Assembly (NCBI GenBank): GCA_018646675.1
Contig: JABGUH010000008.1
Coordinates: 1-64,000, forward strand
Direction of reading: 5' to 3'
DNA: 64,000 nt
DNA from: Bdellovibrionales bacterium
Lineage (GTDB): Bacteria; Bdellovibrionota; Bacteriovoracia; Bacteriovoracales; Bacteriovoracaceae
Shown: piece by piece, positions 26,236-36,183 of the stretch
Layout of the letters: the number at the start of each line of letters is the position of its first letter
How positions within the stretch are numbered: position 1 is the stretch's first letter
The notes under the pieces: model-generated
Database searches by the model: none
Seen by the model: only the letters and a program-made list of their open reading frames with translations
What the model was told of the DNA's origin: nothing
Position numbers and translations under genes: made by a program

Positions 26236-27886
26236 ACAGATCTACATCAATAATATATGAAGGTGAATCATCATCTCCAACTACATCAAGCCGGTTACTA
26301 TCACCGGGAGCTTTATTCCATAGCCTCAAGACGATCTCACAACTGGCCTTACTGACAATAAAATTACCTACACAGTCATCAGTATGAATTTCAATCCCAC
26401 TCCCTCCAGCATAATCAGTTACCATGTATCCACTAGTACTCATAGTTCCAGTCAATGCTGCCTCACCACTATTTAGCACATCAAATGCGATATATTTACT
26501 AGTACTCAAAAATGGAACATCAATACTGCTTGCAGCGTTGTGCTCATAAGATATATAGTCTAAACTACCATCAGAGCCTTGCGCCCGCGGAATAATAACA
26601 AGGTACGCTTTCAACTTATTCGTCTTAGCACCATTAACCAGACTGACCAAGTGAGCAATCTCACTGCTACTCAAATCAGAACCAAAATTGGTTGATGTAA
26701 TCTCTGCTGCCATCGCGTCAGAGATCAACCCTTTGATCGTCGCTTCATCAGTAACCATATTAGAGAGGGCCGTCCCACCACTAATCAGCTCAAAAGCTGC
26801 TACCATATCAACCAACACCTTATGCATCATCTCTTCCATCGTTAGGTTAAGATTTGCAGTTCCCCTAGTCACACCTGCCATGATCGATTGAATAACCGCC
26901 CTAACCTCAGCACTATCTGCTGCGGGATGAGCTGTTGTCTCCAAGTTCAAGGCAGTAAACGCATCCTCAATCACATCTGCCGTCTTGCTCTCTAAAACTG
27001 TGCCTGAAGTCGTGCTATAAACTGTATCTAGCTCACTAATCACGCCGGCAATCACACCCTCCATTGCGGCCTGATCATCACTACTGCTGGCCAGACTCAT
27101 ATCATCAACCTCTCCCACTCCACGGGTGACGATGCTCTCAATGTAGCTATCCTTCTCGGTGTCAGTCGCCGAGGTGGCACCAACTGCTGCTACCTGCCCT
27201 TGAACGGCCCCCTCAACTGCGACGGCCTTACCACTGTCATCCAACATGCTGTTGGCCACGACACCTTCAAAGCAGCCATCCAAGGAGCTATCAACCAACT
27301 CCCCAAACTGGGCAGAAGTAATAGTAATGTCGCCACCACTAAGAAGAGTATTAAGTCCATTTCCGGCCTCTAAGGCGATATACTTTGTCAGATCTTTTAT
27401 CTGAGCATCAGAAAGATCCTCACCTTGTTCCGCCCACTCGCTTAACATCTGTTTAGTAATAAGTTTGACGATCGCTTTTCGATCATTATGGGCCGACTGA
27501 TTTGCAATGGCGAGATCACTATCATCCAAACTCTCCACTGCCCCACGGGCCATCCACGGAAGTACATATTGAAGATTCTCATCTCCTTCATCGAGTCCAG
27601 TAGCATCTTGATTTGAGCTAGACCCGCTAGTCACACGGACAGTAGCATACTCAGAAGATCTTCCCCTGATATAATCGGCATCAGATTCACTCATCCCACC
27701 ATTATTGATAAAATCCTGCTCCAACTGATAACCCATCATCGAGATCTGATTTTTAAAATTATCTAATGCCCCACTCAAGTCCAGCGCCTTATGGTCAAGA
27801 GATTTTGAGCATGAAACAGTGAAAAAAATTAGACTGACAAAAGTCAGCAGATGTAGAAATGAGGCTTTTTTGTTGCTCTTTTTCAT
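26234..27886 (-). CDS. Large hypothetical lipoprotein
   Basis: About 550 residues. MKKSNKK, a hydrophobic stretch and FFTVSCS form a signal peptide II with lipidated Cys near 26. The body is Ala/Asp/Ser-rich and helical, with repeated short segments around SDADYIRG, LSDAQIKDL and LSSSEIAHL. The last 120 residues look beta-rich, ending with two Cys in TDDCVGNFIVSKASCEI, perhaps an Ig-like domain. The ATG at 27886 starts the signal peptide and is preferred over a longer reading. No family recognised. It is expected at the cell surface or outer-membrane inner leaflet. Confidence 0.65.
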   Translation of the reverse strand: MKKSNKKASFLHLLTFVSLIFFTVSCSKSLDHKALDLSGALDNFKNQISMMGYQLEQDFINNGGMSESDADYIRGRSSEYATVRVTSGSSSNQDATGLDEGDENLQYVLPWMARGAVESLDDSDLAIANQSAHNDRKAIVKLITKQMLSEWAEQGEDLSDAQIKDLTKYIALEAGNGLNTLLSGGDITITSAQFGELVDSSLDGCFEGVVANSMLDDSGKAVAVEGAVQGQVAAVGATSATDTEKDSYIESIVTRGVGEVDDMSLASSSDDQAAMEGVIAGVISELDTVYSTTSGTVLESKTADVIEDAFTALNLETTAHPAADSAEVRAVIQSIMAGVTRGTANLNLTMEEMMHKVLVDMVAAFELISGGTALSNMVTDEATIKGLISDAMAAEITSTNFGSDLSSSEIAHLVSLVNGAKTNKLKAYLVIIPRAQGSDGSLDYISYEHNAASSIDVPFLSTSKYIAFDVLNSGEAALTGTMSTSGYMVTDYAGGSGIEIHTDDCVGNFIVSKASCEIVLRLWNKAPGDSNRLDVVGDDDSPSYIIDVDL

Positions 27887-28035
27887 ATAATACCCGCTGT
27901 TAATAGCTAATAAAACACACTTTACTACTCGGTAATCCATCAGCAATCTTAATATTCAAAACTGATGTTCTAACTATTTATTTACATATTTATTAAGTTA
28001 ATTCTAACCCCTCTCGAGGCTGAAGGAGAGATATT

Positions 28036-28134
28036 ATGAAAAAAAAGTCAGATGTTTTTGTTAAACAATTGAATATAAAGCGATTTATCGTAGACTTAGT
28101 TAAAAAGTCAATCGAGCCTAATCTTAAACAGTAG
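28036..28134 (+). CDS. Small basic protein, 32 residues
   Basis: Reads MKKKSDVFVKQL and ends PNLKQ, with 11 Lys/Arg residues including an IKRF segment, and no membrane helix. GAAGGAGAG lies five bases before the ATG, the strongest ribosome site in this gap (27887-28195), where nothing else coding is seen. It points toward the end of the magnetosome cluster from the opposite strand. Function unknown. Confidence 0.5.
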   Translation: MKKKSDVFVKQLNIKRFIVDLVKKSIEPNLKQ

Positions 28135-28195
28135 CTCATAGTGCGACAACTTTTTGTGGCAGATAGCTAAACTACTAATTTATAAGATGCTGATT

Positions 28196-28711
28196 TTAGT
28201 ACTGACAGGTCGACTTAAAGTTCTCAATCCCGGCCCCCTGCTCATAGACCAGCTTGCCACCGAAGTGACCAGTTTTGAGCAAGCAGAACGCCCCTAAGAG
28301 TAGAAGAGTGACCATCAACACCTTCATCTGCCAAGAGTGGGGAAATTTCCAACTCTGCTGATGCTTGGCCGAAAGATAGGTGACCACATCTAAAACAGCA
28401 ACCAGGATAAATGCGATCGCCGTATAGTACGCCCACTGCTTATGATAGTAGATCACCATCAGGTCACAAATATGCTCACCAACAATATCACCGGCAATCT
28501 GCCCCGTAATGATAACAGGGATGAAAGAGATCACTCCAAAGATCAACATAAAGCGATTAACCATCGCCATATTATGTTTGAAGCTAGACTCTTTCAGTAG
28601 CATTATCAAAGGTGAAATTCCCATCACCAACAACAACAACGCTACTGGAAAGTGCGACAAAAAAGGATGGATTAGCTCGGCGCGAATGTCGAGCCCTAGT
28701 GATGCTAACAC
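28196..28711 (-). CDS. DUF2231-like integral membrane protein
   Basis: 171 residues with about four membrane helices. The N-terminal HPFLSHFPVALL and the closing segment with GHFGGKLVYEQGAG match the DUF2231 family (predicted heme- or quinone-linked membrane proteins; function unproven). It follows the first coiled-coil gene by 22 bases on the same strand and so is probably the last gene of that transcript. Whether it belongs to the magnetosome system is unclear. Confidence 0.7.
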   Translation of the reverse strand: MLASLGLDIRAELIHPFLSHFPVALLLLVMGISPLIMLLKESSFKHNMAMVNRFMLIFGVISFIPVIITGQIAGDIVGEHICDLMVIYYHKQWAYYTAIAFILVAVLDVVTYLSAKHQQSWKFPHSWQMKVLMVTLLLLGAFCLLKTGHFGGKLVYEQGAGIENFKSTCQY

Positions 28712-28733
28712 TGTGGTATGATTCCCTTGAGGA

Positions 28734-29504
28734 CTAGGATTCCTCTATCAACTCTCGTATACGACTCTTGGTATCTAGCAGATCGTTCCGTAGTTCGTCA
28801 ATAGTGTCTCGATAAGAAGATAGACGACGGCGATTATCCTTACTCTCTTGCTCACGTTGGTCTACATTATCGCCGGCCCGCTCAATCATCTCTCCCAGCT
28901 TGAGCTTACGGCGAATCAGTCTAGGAAGGCCATCTTCTAGTTCAACTAAAACCTCAGAGACCTTCTCCTCTTTGTCCGCCATCTCATTTTTAATGTATAA
29001 CAGATCAGCATTATCCTGGAATAGATGATCTGGAGCACCTTTTAGCTGCTCAGTCTTCTGATTGAAGTCCGCTAGAATCTTCTGATTCTCAGGGATTTTA
29101 CTCTCAACCTCACTCAAAATGGCCTCTTTTTCCTTCACCTGCCCCTCTAAATAGAGATTCTCTCCGGCAAGACGATTTTTCTCAGAAAAAAGAAAGTCAT
29201 AGTTGCGCTTCAGCTCAATATTTTGCTGTTTTAAGTACTTGGGACGCTCAACATCCTCTAAAAAGCGAATTGCCCCGGCGCGAATCAGGTCAGTAAAAAT
29301 CATGTTAGACTCACTCTCATTTAATGTGAGGTAAACCCTGATCTCCTCTGAACTCTTAAGACCATCAAAATAAGCCAGTACGTCATGCTGGACGGCGTCA
29401 TCTAGAATCGCATCCGGATTGACCACAATTGGGTAACGATCTTTGATCAGTTCCCAGTTTTTACTCAGCTTTGCTTGCAGGTGTGTTTTTGTACTATTAT
29501 TCAT
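28734..29504 (-). CDS. Coiled-coil protein, magnetosome cluster
   Basis: 256 residues. The first 85 form a compact helical domain with LSKNWELIKDRYPIV and LDDAVQHDVLAYF. The rest is a long charged coiled coil (QNIELKRNYDFLFSEKNRLA onward) with few prolines. No membrane segment. It overlaps the next coiled-coil gene by eight bases. Coiled-coil proteins of unknown role (several of the 'Mad' proteins) are common in non-alphaproteobacterial magnetosome clusters. I cannot assign a number. A structural or chain-organising role is inferred. Confidence 0.75.
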   Translation of the reverse strand: MNNSTKTHLQAKLSKNWELIKDRYPIVVNPDAILDDAVQHDVLAYFDGLKSSEEIRVYLTLNESESNMIFTDLIRAGAIRFLEDVERPKYLKQQNIELKRNYDFLFSEKNRLAGENLYLEGQVKEKEAILSEVESKIPENQKILADFNQKTEQLKGAPDHLFQDNADLLYIKNEMADKEEKVSEVLVELEDGLPRLIRRKLKLGEMIERAGDNVDQREQESKDNRRRLSSYRDTIDELRNDLLDTKSRIRELIEES

Positions 29505-30177
29505 GACTATTTATCGCCTTATAAAGATCTACTAACTCTTCTTTGGATTGGGCCAGCTCATCTAAAGCTTCATTTTTATCCTTATTCGCCTCTTCAAACT
29601 TGCGCTCAAGCTGCTCAGCACTACTGACTTTAGCGTTTAACTCTTTCTCTAGTGCCCGTTTCTCATTAGCACTATCCTTTAGAAGTAGGTCATACTTCAT
29701 CTGCAGTTGTTTCTGGGAGAGTTTAATTTCACCATTCTCCTCCCTGACTGCTGCTAAATCTTCTCTCTCTTTGTAGTGATCCTCCCGTAAGCGATCCATC
29801 TCCTCTAGAGTCAACTTCATCTTCAACTCTAAATCAATAATAGTTGGTGCGTTGTGCTCCATCTTACGAAGGCGATCATTTAGAGCTGCTGCTTCCCCTT
29901 TATAGGTCGCTACGTCTCGATGTAGATCACGTGCCTCGCGCTTAAAGGCGATGTTTAGATCAATAGAGTGCCTTAAGTTCATATCCAGATCTTTGATGGT
30001 ATTGAACATCTCTTTGATGCTCTCCTCAAATTTCTGGTTAGAGGCACTCATCACCTCATCCAGGTTTAGTATATTGACCCGATCCAGTTGCTGCTGAACC
30101 TTGTCTTTCTCCACCTGAGGGTAGACATCTTGAATTAGTCTCTCCAGCTCTTCCACGCTATTTTTTGTTGTCATCAC
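29497..30177 (-). CDS. Coiled-coil protein, magnetosome cluster
   Basis: 226 residues, almost entirely heptad-repeat helix rich in Glu, Lys and Leu, with a short N-terminal segment containing VYPQVEKDKV. No Cys, no membrane helix. It overlaps the following gene (28734-29504) by eight bases, so the two are made together. It is likely a filament or scaffold protein. Its relation to any named Mad protein needs a profile search. Confidence 0.75.
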   Translation of the reverse strand: MMTTKNSVEELERLIQDVYPQVEKDKVQQQLDRVNILNLDEVMSASNQKFEESIKEMFNTIKDLDMNLRHSIDLNIAFKREARDLHRDVATYKGEAAALNDRLRKMEHNAPTIIDLELKMKLTLEEMDRLREDHYKEREDLAAVREENGEIKLSQKQLQMKYDLLLKDSANEKRALEKELNAKVSSAEQLERKFEEANKDKNEALDELAQSKEELVDLYKAINSHE

Positions 30178-30251
30178 ACTACCTTTTGTAAAAATAGTTA
30201 TCTTAGATTAATTTTATACTTTAATTATTCCAGTTACTCTTTAATCACTCT

Positions 30252-31151
30252 TTAATCACTCTTTCCATTCGAGGTGGAGCTACTATTCGAACCAACCATA
30301 TCACTATAGAACGAATGTTTTCCTGCCCTCAACGTCGTTTGTAACTCCTCATAGAGAGTATCCATATCTTTTTTAGCTTCTGTCAGACGATCATTGATTG
30401 TCTTCTTCTGATCAAATGTATTCGACAGCAGAGCATCTAGAGATGAGATGATATCCTCTGAGAAAGCGGACTCTCCAGTGATAAAGTCATAGTTTCTCTT
30501 AACGGTAGCAACTCGCGAGAGAAGTTTTCCAAGAGTTTGTGATTTGTCATCCACCCACTTATTCAACTCGATATTCTTATCACGCAAAAAGACAACATCG
30601 TTTAGTAGATGGTTGCAAGCGATTCGAGCATCGGTAATCTCATGCTGCAAGCTCTTTAGCTCCGCCTCCTTCTCTTTTAACTTTGAGAGGACTGCTTCAT
30701 AGCTTGATTTATTACGCTTAGCTTGGTCAAACAGCCGATTGTTATCCTTAGAAATCTGCTCGGACTCAAGTGCCAGTTGCTTATTGATAGCAACCATCTC
30801 ACCCACCTTAACTCGAACTTCGTCTTGAATAAGTAACAACTGCTCTTGCTCTAGCTCGGCACGACTCTTCTGTTTAACCGCAACAACCTCCTCCACTTTG
30901 CTCTTGGAGGGATCTTGGGTAGGAGTCTGGGTAACAGCCTCTTTGCTCTTAGTCGCCACCGCCACTACCGGCTTTGCCTTTCCAAAGACAGGAGCTGCCT
31001 TCTTTTTAGGCTTCTCCACAATCGAAGGAACGACACTATCTTTTTTCGCCTTTAGCTCTTTGGCCCCATTACCAGCAGCACTCCGCTCCGGTCGAACCAG
31101 CTTGTCGATAATATCCAGGCCACTATTTTCTTCAACGCTCTTTTTTGTCAT
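30252..31151 (-). CDS. Coiled-coil protein with basic Ala/Lys/Pro-rich N-terminus
   Basis: 299 residues. Residues 1-90 are low-complexity and basic (KAKKDSVVP, KPKKKAAPVFGKAKP), and residues 90-285 form a coiled coil with KRNYDFITGESAF, similar to RNYDFLFSEKNRL of the 28734 gene, which suggests relatedness. It ends in a Ser/Asn-rich tail. A 12-bp direct repeat (ACTCTTTAATC units, about 30237-30264) covers its stop. It lies between the HEAT protein and the other coiled coils in one transcript. The basic tail could bind membrane phospholipid, DNA or an acidic partner. Confidence 0.75.
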   Translation of the reverse strand: MTKKSVEENSGLDIIDKLVRPERSAAGNGAKELKAKKDSVVPSIVEKPKKKAAPVFGKAKPVVAVATKSKEAVTQTPTQDPSKSKVEEVVAVKQKSRAELEQEQLLLIQDEVRVKVGEMVAINKQLALESEQISKDNNRLFDQAKRNKSSYEAVLSKLKEKEAELKSLQHEITDARIACNHLLNDVVFLRDKNIELNKWVDDKSQTLGKLLSRVATVKRNYDFITGESAFSEDIISSLDALLSNTFDQKKTINDRLTEAKKDMDTLYEELQTTLRAGKHSFYSDMVGSNSSSTSNGKSD

Positions 31152-31223
31152 AGCTCTCTACTCTTGCCGTTAAGATTTACAGTCACTCTCTAACTCTTGG
31201 TACTCTCTTCGGTACTACCTACC

Positions 31224-32612
31224 TTAATCATTACTCTTTTTGGTATCCTCTCTCTTTTTCTCTTTTAGAACAATCGCCTCTTTAGGCTTGGATTTTGTGC
31301 TACTCTTTTTGGGAGTACTCTCAGCAACAGCAGCCTTACTATCTTGTGTTCCTTGCATATCCTGGAGATACCACGTCATTAACTTATCAATCTGAGAAAC
31401 GATCTGATCACGCCCACTCACACTATTATTAAAATCAATTTTCTTGCCAATAACTTTTTGAATAGTATCTGCCACCTCTCCACGGAAATCTTTATCCTCA
31501 CTGTCCAGTAGACGAATCATTGGGATAACGGAGGTCTTCTCCTTCAATCCTGCTAATGCTGAGAGGCTGGCCTTACGAACCCGCTGGTCACCATCCAGAC
31601 ATGCTTGCAATAGAGATGGTGTCGCAACTCGATCACCAATCCAACCCAAGAACATCGCCGCAGAGTTACGTACCTCTACACTCTCATCCTGTAGACACTG
31701 AATCATAATTGGTACCGCAGCATGATTGCCTGACTTATATAGACCACGAATCGCCGCACTTCTAATACCAAGATACTCGTCACTGATATAGTGCTTGCAA
31801 AGAGAGAATAGATTACGATCATTCAACTGGACCAAGGCATTTAGTACCTCTGCCCGCAGTAGATTATTCTCAAATGCCATTAACTCATTGAGGACGGGAA
31901 TAACTTCAACCTTCCCCATCTTACCTAACTCACTGACCGCCAATCTTTTAATATCAATCTCTTCATCAAACAGGTCAGTCATAATTTTATTAAATAGAAT
32001 TGCTTCTGACTTGAGAGGAAAAGCCACATTACGCACACAGCTTTCAACCTCTGACTTCAAACGGCGGGCAATCTTATCACCTAAGCCAACTCCGGCAGGA
32101 AGAACAAATGGAGTCACCGGTTGATTCTGGCGCTCCGCCTCGCTGGCATCATCGAGATAGCGCTTTAAGGAGCGCAACTCCTCTTCCAGCTTCTCAATAT
32201 CCTCGATATGCACTTTGATCTTTTTATTATTGAAAGCCTTATCACTATCTCCACCTTCACTCCCCAACTTGCCAATCACAAGATAGAGTTCAGAGATACG
32301 ATCCTCTAGCAGAGTTGCACGCTTCTTAACCTCACTACGACTCATCCCCTGTCCACGACCAAACAGTCCGGAAAAGAATCCGCCGCTACTCTCTTTCTCT
32401 CTCTTTTTGGTTTTGGTGGTTGCTGACCGCTCCCACTTCAATCCATTGAAGATACCCCCAACCAATCGCTTGGTTCCGTTAACCGTACCCGAAGTAATGC
32501 AGCTGATTCCACCGGCAGTCATTCCTACTGTCTTCACCAACAAGAGACTACTATCGGCCACCGCTCCATTAATTGTTTCCACGATTCCCTTATCAGACAT
32601 TATATTAGACAT
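31224..32612 (-). CDS. HEAT-repeat protein, magnetosome cluster
   Basis: About 462 residues, starting MSNIMSDKG at 32612 with GAGGTGG upstream; a longer reading adds an implausible leader. It has an N-terminal glycine/hydrophobic region and a Lys-rich linker, then a short coiled coil (about 95-145). About six HEAT/PBS-lyase-like repeats follow (about 200-400; units such as VIPVLNELMAF, AVPIMIQCLQDESVEVRNSA and ATPSLLQACLDGDQRVRKAS). The tail is Lys/Ser-rich. HEAT arrays bind proteins; with three coiled-coil genes directly downstream this looks like a scaffold module. The 220-bp upstream gap probably holds a promoter. Confidence 0.78.
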   Translation of the reverse strand: MSNIMSDKGIVETINGAVADSSLLLVKTVGMTAGGISCITSGTVNGTKRLVGGIFNGLKWERSATTKTKKREKESSGGFFSGLFGRGQGMSRSEVKKRATLLEDRISELYLVIGKLGSEGGDSDKAFNNKKIKVHIEDIEKLEEELRSLKRYLDDASEAERQNQPVTPFVLPAGVGLGDKIARRLKSEVESCVRNVAFPLKSEAILFNKIMTDLFDEEIDIKRLAVSELGKMGKVEVIPVLNELMAFENNLLRAEVLNALVQLNDRNLFSLCKHYISDEYLGIRSAAIRGLYKSGNHAAVPIMIQCLQDESVEVRNSAAMFLGWIGDRVATPSLLQACLDGDQRVRKASLSALAGLKEKTSVIPMIRLLDSEDKDFRGEVADTIQKVIGKKIDFNNSVSGRDQIVSQIDKLMTWYLQDMQGTQDSKAAVAESTPKKSSTKSKPKEAIVLKEKKREDTKKSND

Positions 32613-32832
32613 AATTACCACCTCACCATGGCCAAAAGTTAGCGCCGTATACTCCAAGTGGCCAGAGCATTTACTGGCCATAACTAGCGAAAATATTAAA
32701 GAAACGAATCCTACACCTAACTGCTATCTGCATTAGCTTTAGATTCACCCAACCAAACATCACCCGACCAAAAACTAATCACCAAGATAACTGGCAATCA
32801 CTGTCAGGTGATGGCAACCAAACAATCTTTAA

Positions 32833-32997
32833 CTATGCTGTAACAGAGCTGTAACCCTCATTGAATGAACTTTTTACTTTAGTGCCATATCCCTTAACGG
32901 TCTGACTAATTGTACCTAGATCATCACCTTTGACTAAACGATAGATTAAGAAAGCGCTACCCACTACAACCAGACTTCCTCCTAATACCTTAAGCAT
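32833..32997 (-). CDS. Small single-helix membrane protein
   Basis: 54 residues from the ATG at 32997, which has a near-ideal GGGAGGT five bases upstream; an earlier in-frame start adds 23 unlikely residues. One membrane helix (LGGSLVVVGSAFLIY, with a small-residue face) is followed by a Lys/Ser/Gly-rich tail. It is isolated between two gaps, so it may have its own promoter. Size and layout resemble small magnetosome-membrane proteins, but no family is recognised. Confidence 0.65.
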   Translation of the reverse strand: MLKVLGGSLVVVGSAFLIYRLVKGDDLGTISQTVKGYGTKVKSSFNEGYSSVTA

Positions 32998-33244
32998 CTC
33001 ATACCTCCCATTAAAAATGTATATACCAATCTTGTTACTAATCTCTAAGTTCAAATAGTTATTCAAATATCGCTACATTATAACCGCATACTTTACCAAG
33101 ATCAAAGGTAAATTGGGTCTAAACCAATGATTAAAGTAAATGAAAACGCTTGCCTAAATTCTTTCGGTTGATCTAGCAAAAAAATTAGCTGTTCGAAGCA
33201 TTTAGTGCAATATTTCAGCAACATAAAGTTATTCTGTCAACTAA

Positions 33245-33715
33245 TTAGCGGTAGTAATCCTTAAATTTCTGCCCTCTCTCCCTTGTTAGATAGAGGTAGG
33301 CAAGTAGACCCCAGATAGCGATACTGCCCAAAATGGAGAGGATGCTCCATTTTAGAGTAGGGTAATAGTAGGTAAGATCCTCGGTTGACGCTAGCTGATC
33401 AAATGGCAATTCGATCTGATAGATGGGAATTACCTCTCCCTCTTTAGGGGGAGCTCCCCTATCCAGTAACAACTCCAATACCACCCACTCCTGCTCTCCG
33501 CTACGCCCCATTTTGGTGGCACTAACTACGTACTTCTTCGGCCGGACACCAATTGCTCCGGCACGATTAACAGAGCTGACAGTCGCCTCTCCCCGCTGTC
33601 CAAGCAGCAGAAACACCCCATGGTGAATTATTGGCCGATTTAGTAGATAGGGGATAAAAAGTGCAACTAATAGTAGCAAAATTCCAAACTGCACCCTGAT
33701 AATCTGACTACTCAT
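33245..33715 (-). CDS. Two-helix membrane protein, magnetosome cluster
   Basis: 156 residues. Helices at about 9-27 and 123-144 bracket a soluble beta-rich segment with GQRGEATVSSV and GEVIPIYQI. The layout is like DUF3592 proteins, whose soluble part faces one side of the membrane. It follows the TauE-like gene by 30 bases and is the last gene of the main block before the 33067-33244 gap. Function unknown. Confidence 0.6.
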   Translation of the reverse strand: MSSQIIRVQFGILLLLVALFIPYLLNRPIIHHGVFLLLGQRGEATVSSVNRAGAIGVRPKKYVVSATKMGRSGEQEWVVLELLLDRGAPPKEGEVIPIYQIELPFDQLASTEDLTYYYPTLKWSILSILGSIAIWGLLAYLYLTRERGQKFKDYYR

Positions 33716-33745
33716 ACTGTCCTGGTATCCAGAGGGGATTATTGA

Positions 33746-34543
33746 TCATATAACGCTTGAAACAAGAAGTTTTATTGCTACTACCAAGAGAGTACAGGCC
33801 AGAACCTTTCTAATCACATCAACCGGTAAGCGTCCGGCCAGCTCTGCTCCAATTCTAGCACCGATAATCGCCCCTAAAGCGATGGGCATCATAAAATCGA
33901 CCTGCACATTGTCCAGAATAAAAAAGACACACATACCGATAAAAGAGGAGACACAGAGAACCATGTGAGATGTGCCCAGAACAATATGTAGTGGCATCTT
34001 CATCGCCATAACCATGAAGGGGACGTGAATGATTCCCCCACCAACACCAAACAGGTTGGAGAGAAATCCAATCCCCAAAGTTCCAATTTTACCTAGTTTG
34101 AGATTAAACTGCTCGGCATCTTTGCGATCATCACCAGTGGCAACAAAAGTGTGATCTGCCATCTGGCCCCGTAGCTTCTTCTGCATAAAAAATAGGTAGT
34201 AGGAGACTACGACCAGCAAACCACTAAGCATTACGCTAAAGGTGGAGTTGGTATATTGCTGTACGATAAAAGGACCAATAGTCGCTCCCGGAATTGCGTA
34301 AAATGAGAGCTGGGTGGCCATATAGACATTAAGACGTTTACGAAAAAAGTAGATGGTACTGCCGGCCAAAGTATTAAAAAAGATAATCCCAATAGAAGTA
34401 CCAATGGCATCCTGGGGTAGAAAATTGAACACTAAGATAAGAAAGGGAACGTGGATAAACCCACCACCCACTCCCAACATGGTGCCAAAGGTACCAACGA
34501 GTAGGCCAAACATTGATAAGAAAAAATATTGTAGTAAGAACAT
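33746..34543 (-). CDS. TauE/SafE-family permease, MamO-Cter-like
   Basis: 265 residues with about eight membrane helices and two copies of the family core: GTMLGVGGGFIHVPFL near residue 20 and SNLFGVGGGIIHVPFM near 165. TauE/SafE proteins are sulfite or sulfonate exporters. In magnetotactic bacteria a TauE-like domain forms the C-terminus of MamO, and in deltaproteobacterial clusters it occurs as a separate gene. The MamO-type pseudoprotease here (40273-41130) lacks this domain, so the pair would recreate MamO in two pieces. The transported ion is unknown. Confidence 0.75.
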   Translation of the reverse strand: MFLLQYFFLSMFGLLVGTFGTMLGVGGGFIHVPFLILVFNFLPQDAIGTSIGIIFFNTLAGSTIYFFRKRLNVYMATQLSFYAIPGATIGPFIVQQYTNSTFSVMLSGLLVVVSYYLFFMQKKLRGQMADHTFVATGDDRKDAEQFNLKLGKIGTLGIGFLSNLFGVGGGIIHVPFMVMAMKMPLHIVLGTSHMVLCVSSFIGMCVFFILDNVQVDFMMPIALGAIIGARIGAELAGRLPVDVIRKVLACTLLVVAIKLLVSSVI

Positions 34544-34594
34544 CGTTAAAGTCTTATCTTCTCATTGCCAGCTCGCCAGTAAAAAATATGCTAG

Positions 34595-35547
<953 letters not shown>

Positions 35548-35576
35548 AATAAAACTCCATTCTGGCATGCTGCCAA

Positions 35577-35831
35577 TTAACTAGTGCTACCACCTCGGTC
35601 TTCAATCCGCTCCAAAGTTGTACGACAACTCTTACATACCCAGACACTCTTCTTGGAAGTAACAATGTATACCCCCAAAGCAAGTAGTATAACTCCAAGT
35701 AACAAGCCCACCATTGAGATCGCAAATAGCGCTCCCAAAATGATGAAGACCACCCCAAAATGACGGTTGAATTTATGAACCGCAACCGCCTCCATCGCTC
35801 CACTACAAAATCTACAATCAATAGTATCCAT
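35577..35831 (-). CDS. Zinc-ribbon membrane protein
   Basis: 84 residues. CRFC near the N-terminus and CKSC near residue 67 could jointly form a four-Cys zinc (or iron) site. Two hydrophobic helices (about 25-40 and 42-60), with a tight turn, lie between them, so both Cys pairs would face the same side. It is one of several Cys-paired membrane proteins in this cluster, but not obviously related to those at 39204 and 39816. Confidence 0.7.
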   Translation of the reverse strand: MDTIDCRFCSGAMEAVAVHKFNRHFGVVFIILGALFAISMVGLLLGVILLALGVYIVTSKKSVWVCKSCRTTLERIEDRGGSTS

Positions 35832-35868
35832 GACTAAAAAAATCCTATTTGCTGATCAATTACAAACA

Positions 35869-36183
35869 CTACTTTGTCAAATCGATCTGTTCTCCTTCTT
35901 TATTTAACCCATTAACCCCTTTCAACATACCAGCGGCACCACCAACAATACCAGCCGTTTTGGTAATCAATAAAGATGGAATTACCGCTTCTAGCACTGT
36001 CGCAGCAGCAATAGAGCCAGCCAAACCAGCTAAAACGCCAATTCCTGCACCAAAGGTGGCCAAGACTCCAACCTGAACAATTTTTCTGGTCTTCATCCCT
36101 CGTAGGCTATCAGCAATTCCCTTCTCTTTTAAACGACTAATCTCTTCTGAATAGTTCACTCCACTCTCCCTATCTACGGCCAT
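35869..36183 (-). CDS. Gly/Ala-rich membrane protein, magnetosome cluster
   Basis: 104 residues from MAVDRES at 36183. A charged N-terminus (SEEISRLKEKG) precedes two hydrophobic helices rich in Gly and Ala (FGAGIGVLAGLAG; TAGIVGGAAGML). The small-residue patterns favour tight helix packing. Magnetosome proteins such as MamC/Mms13 have a similar two-helix, Gly-rich layout, but I see no convincing sequence match. It overlaps the preceding gene by 14 bases. Confidence 0.6.
   Translation of the reverse strand: MAVDRESGVNYSEEISRLKEKGIADSLRGMKTRKIVQVGVLATFGAGIGVLAGLAGSIAAATVLEAVIPSLLITKTAGIVGGAAGMLKGVNGLNKEGEQIDLTK

Noticed and set aside
30237-30264. 12-bp ACTCTTTAATC direct repeat as a regulatory array
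   Set aside because: Fewer than three units, spanning a stop codon; a local duplication is enough to explain it.
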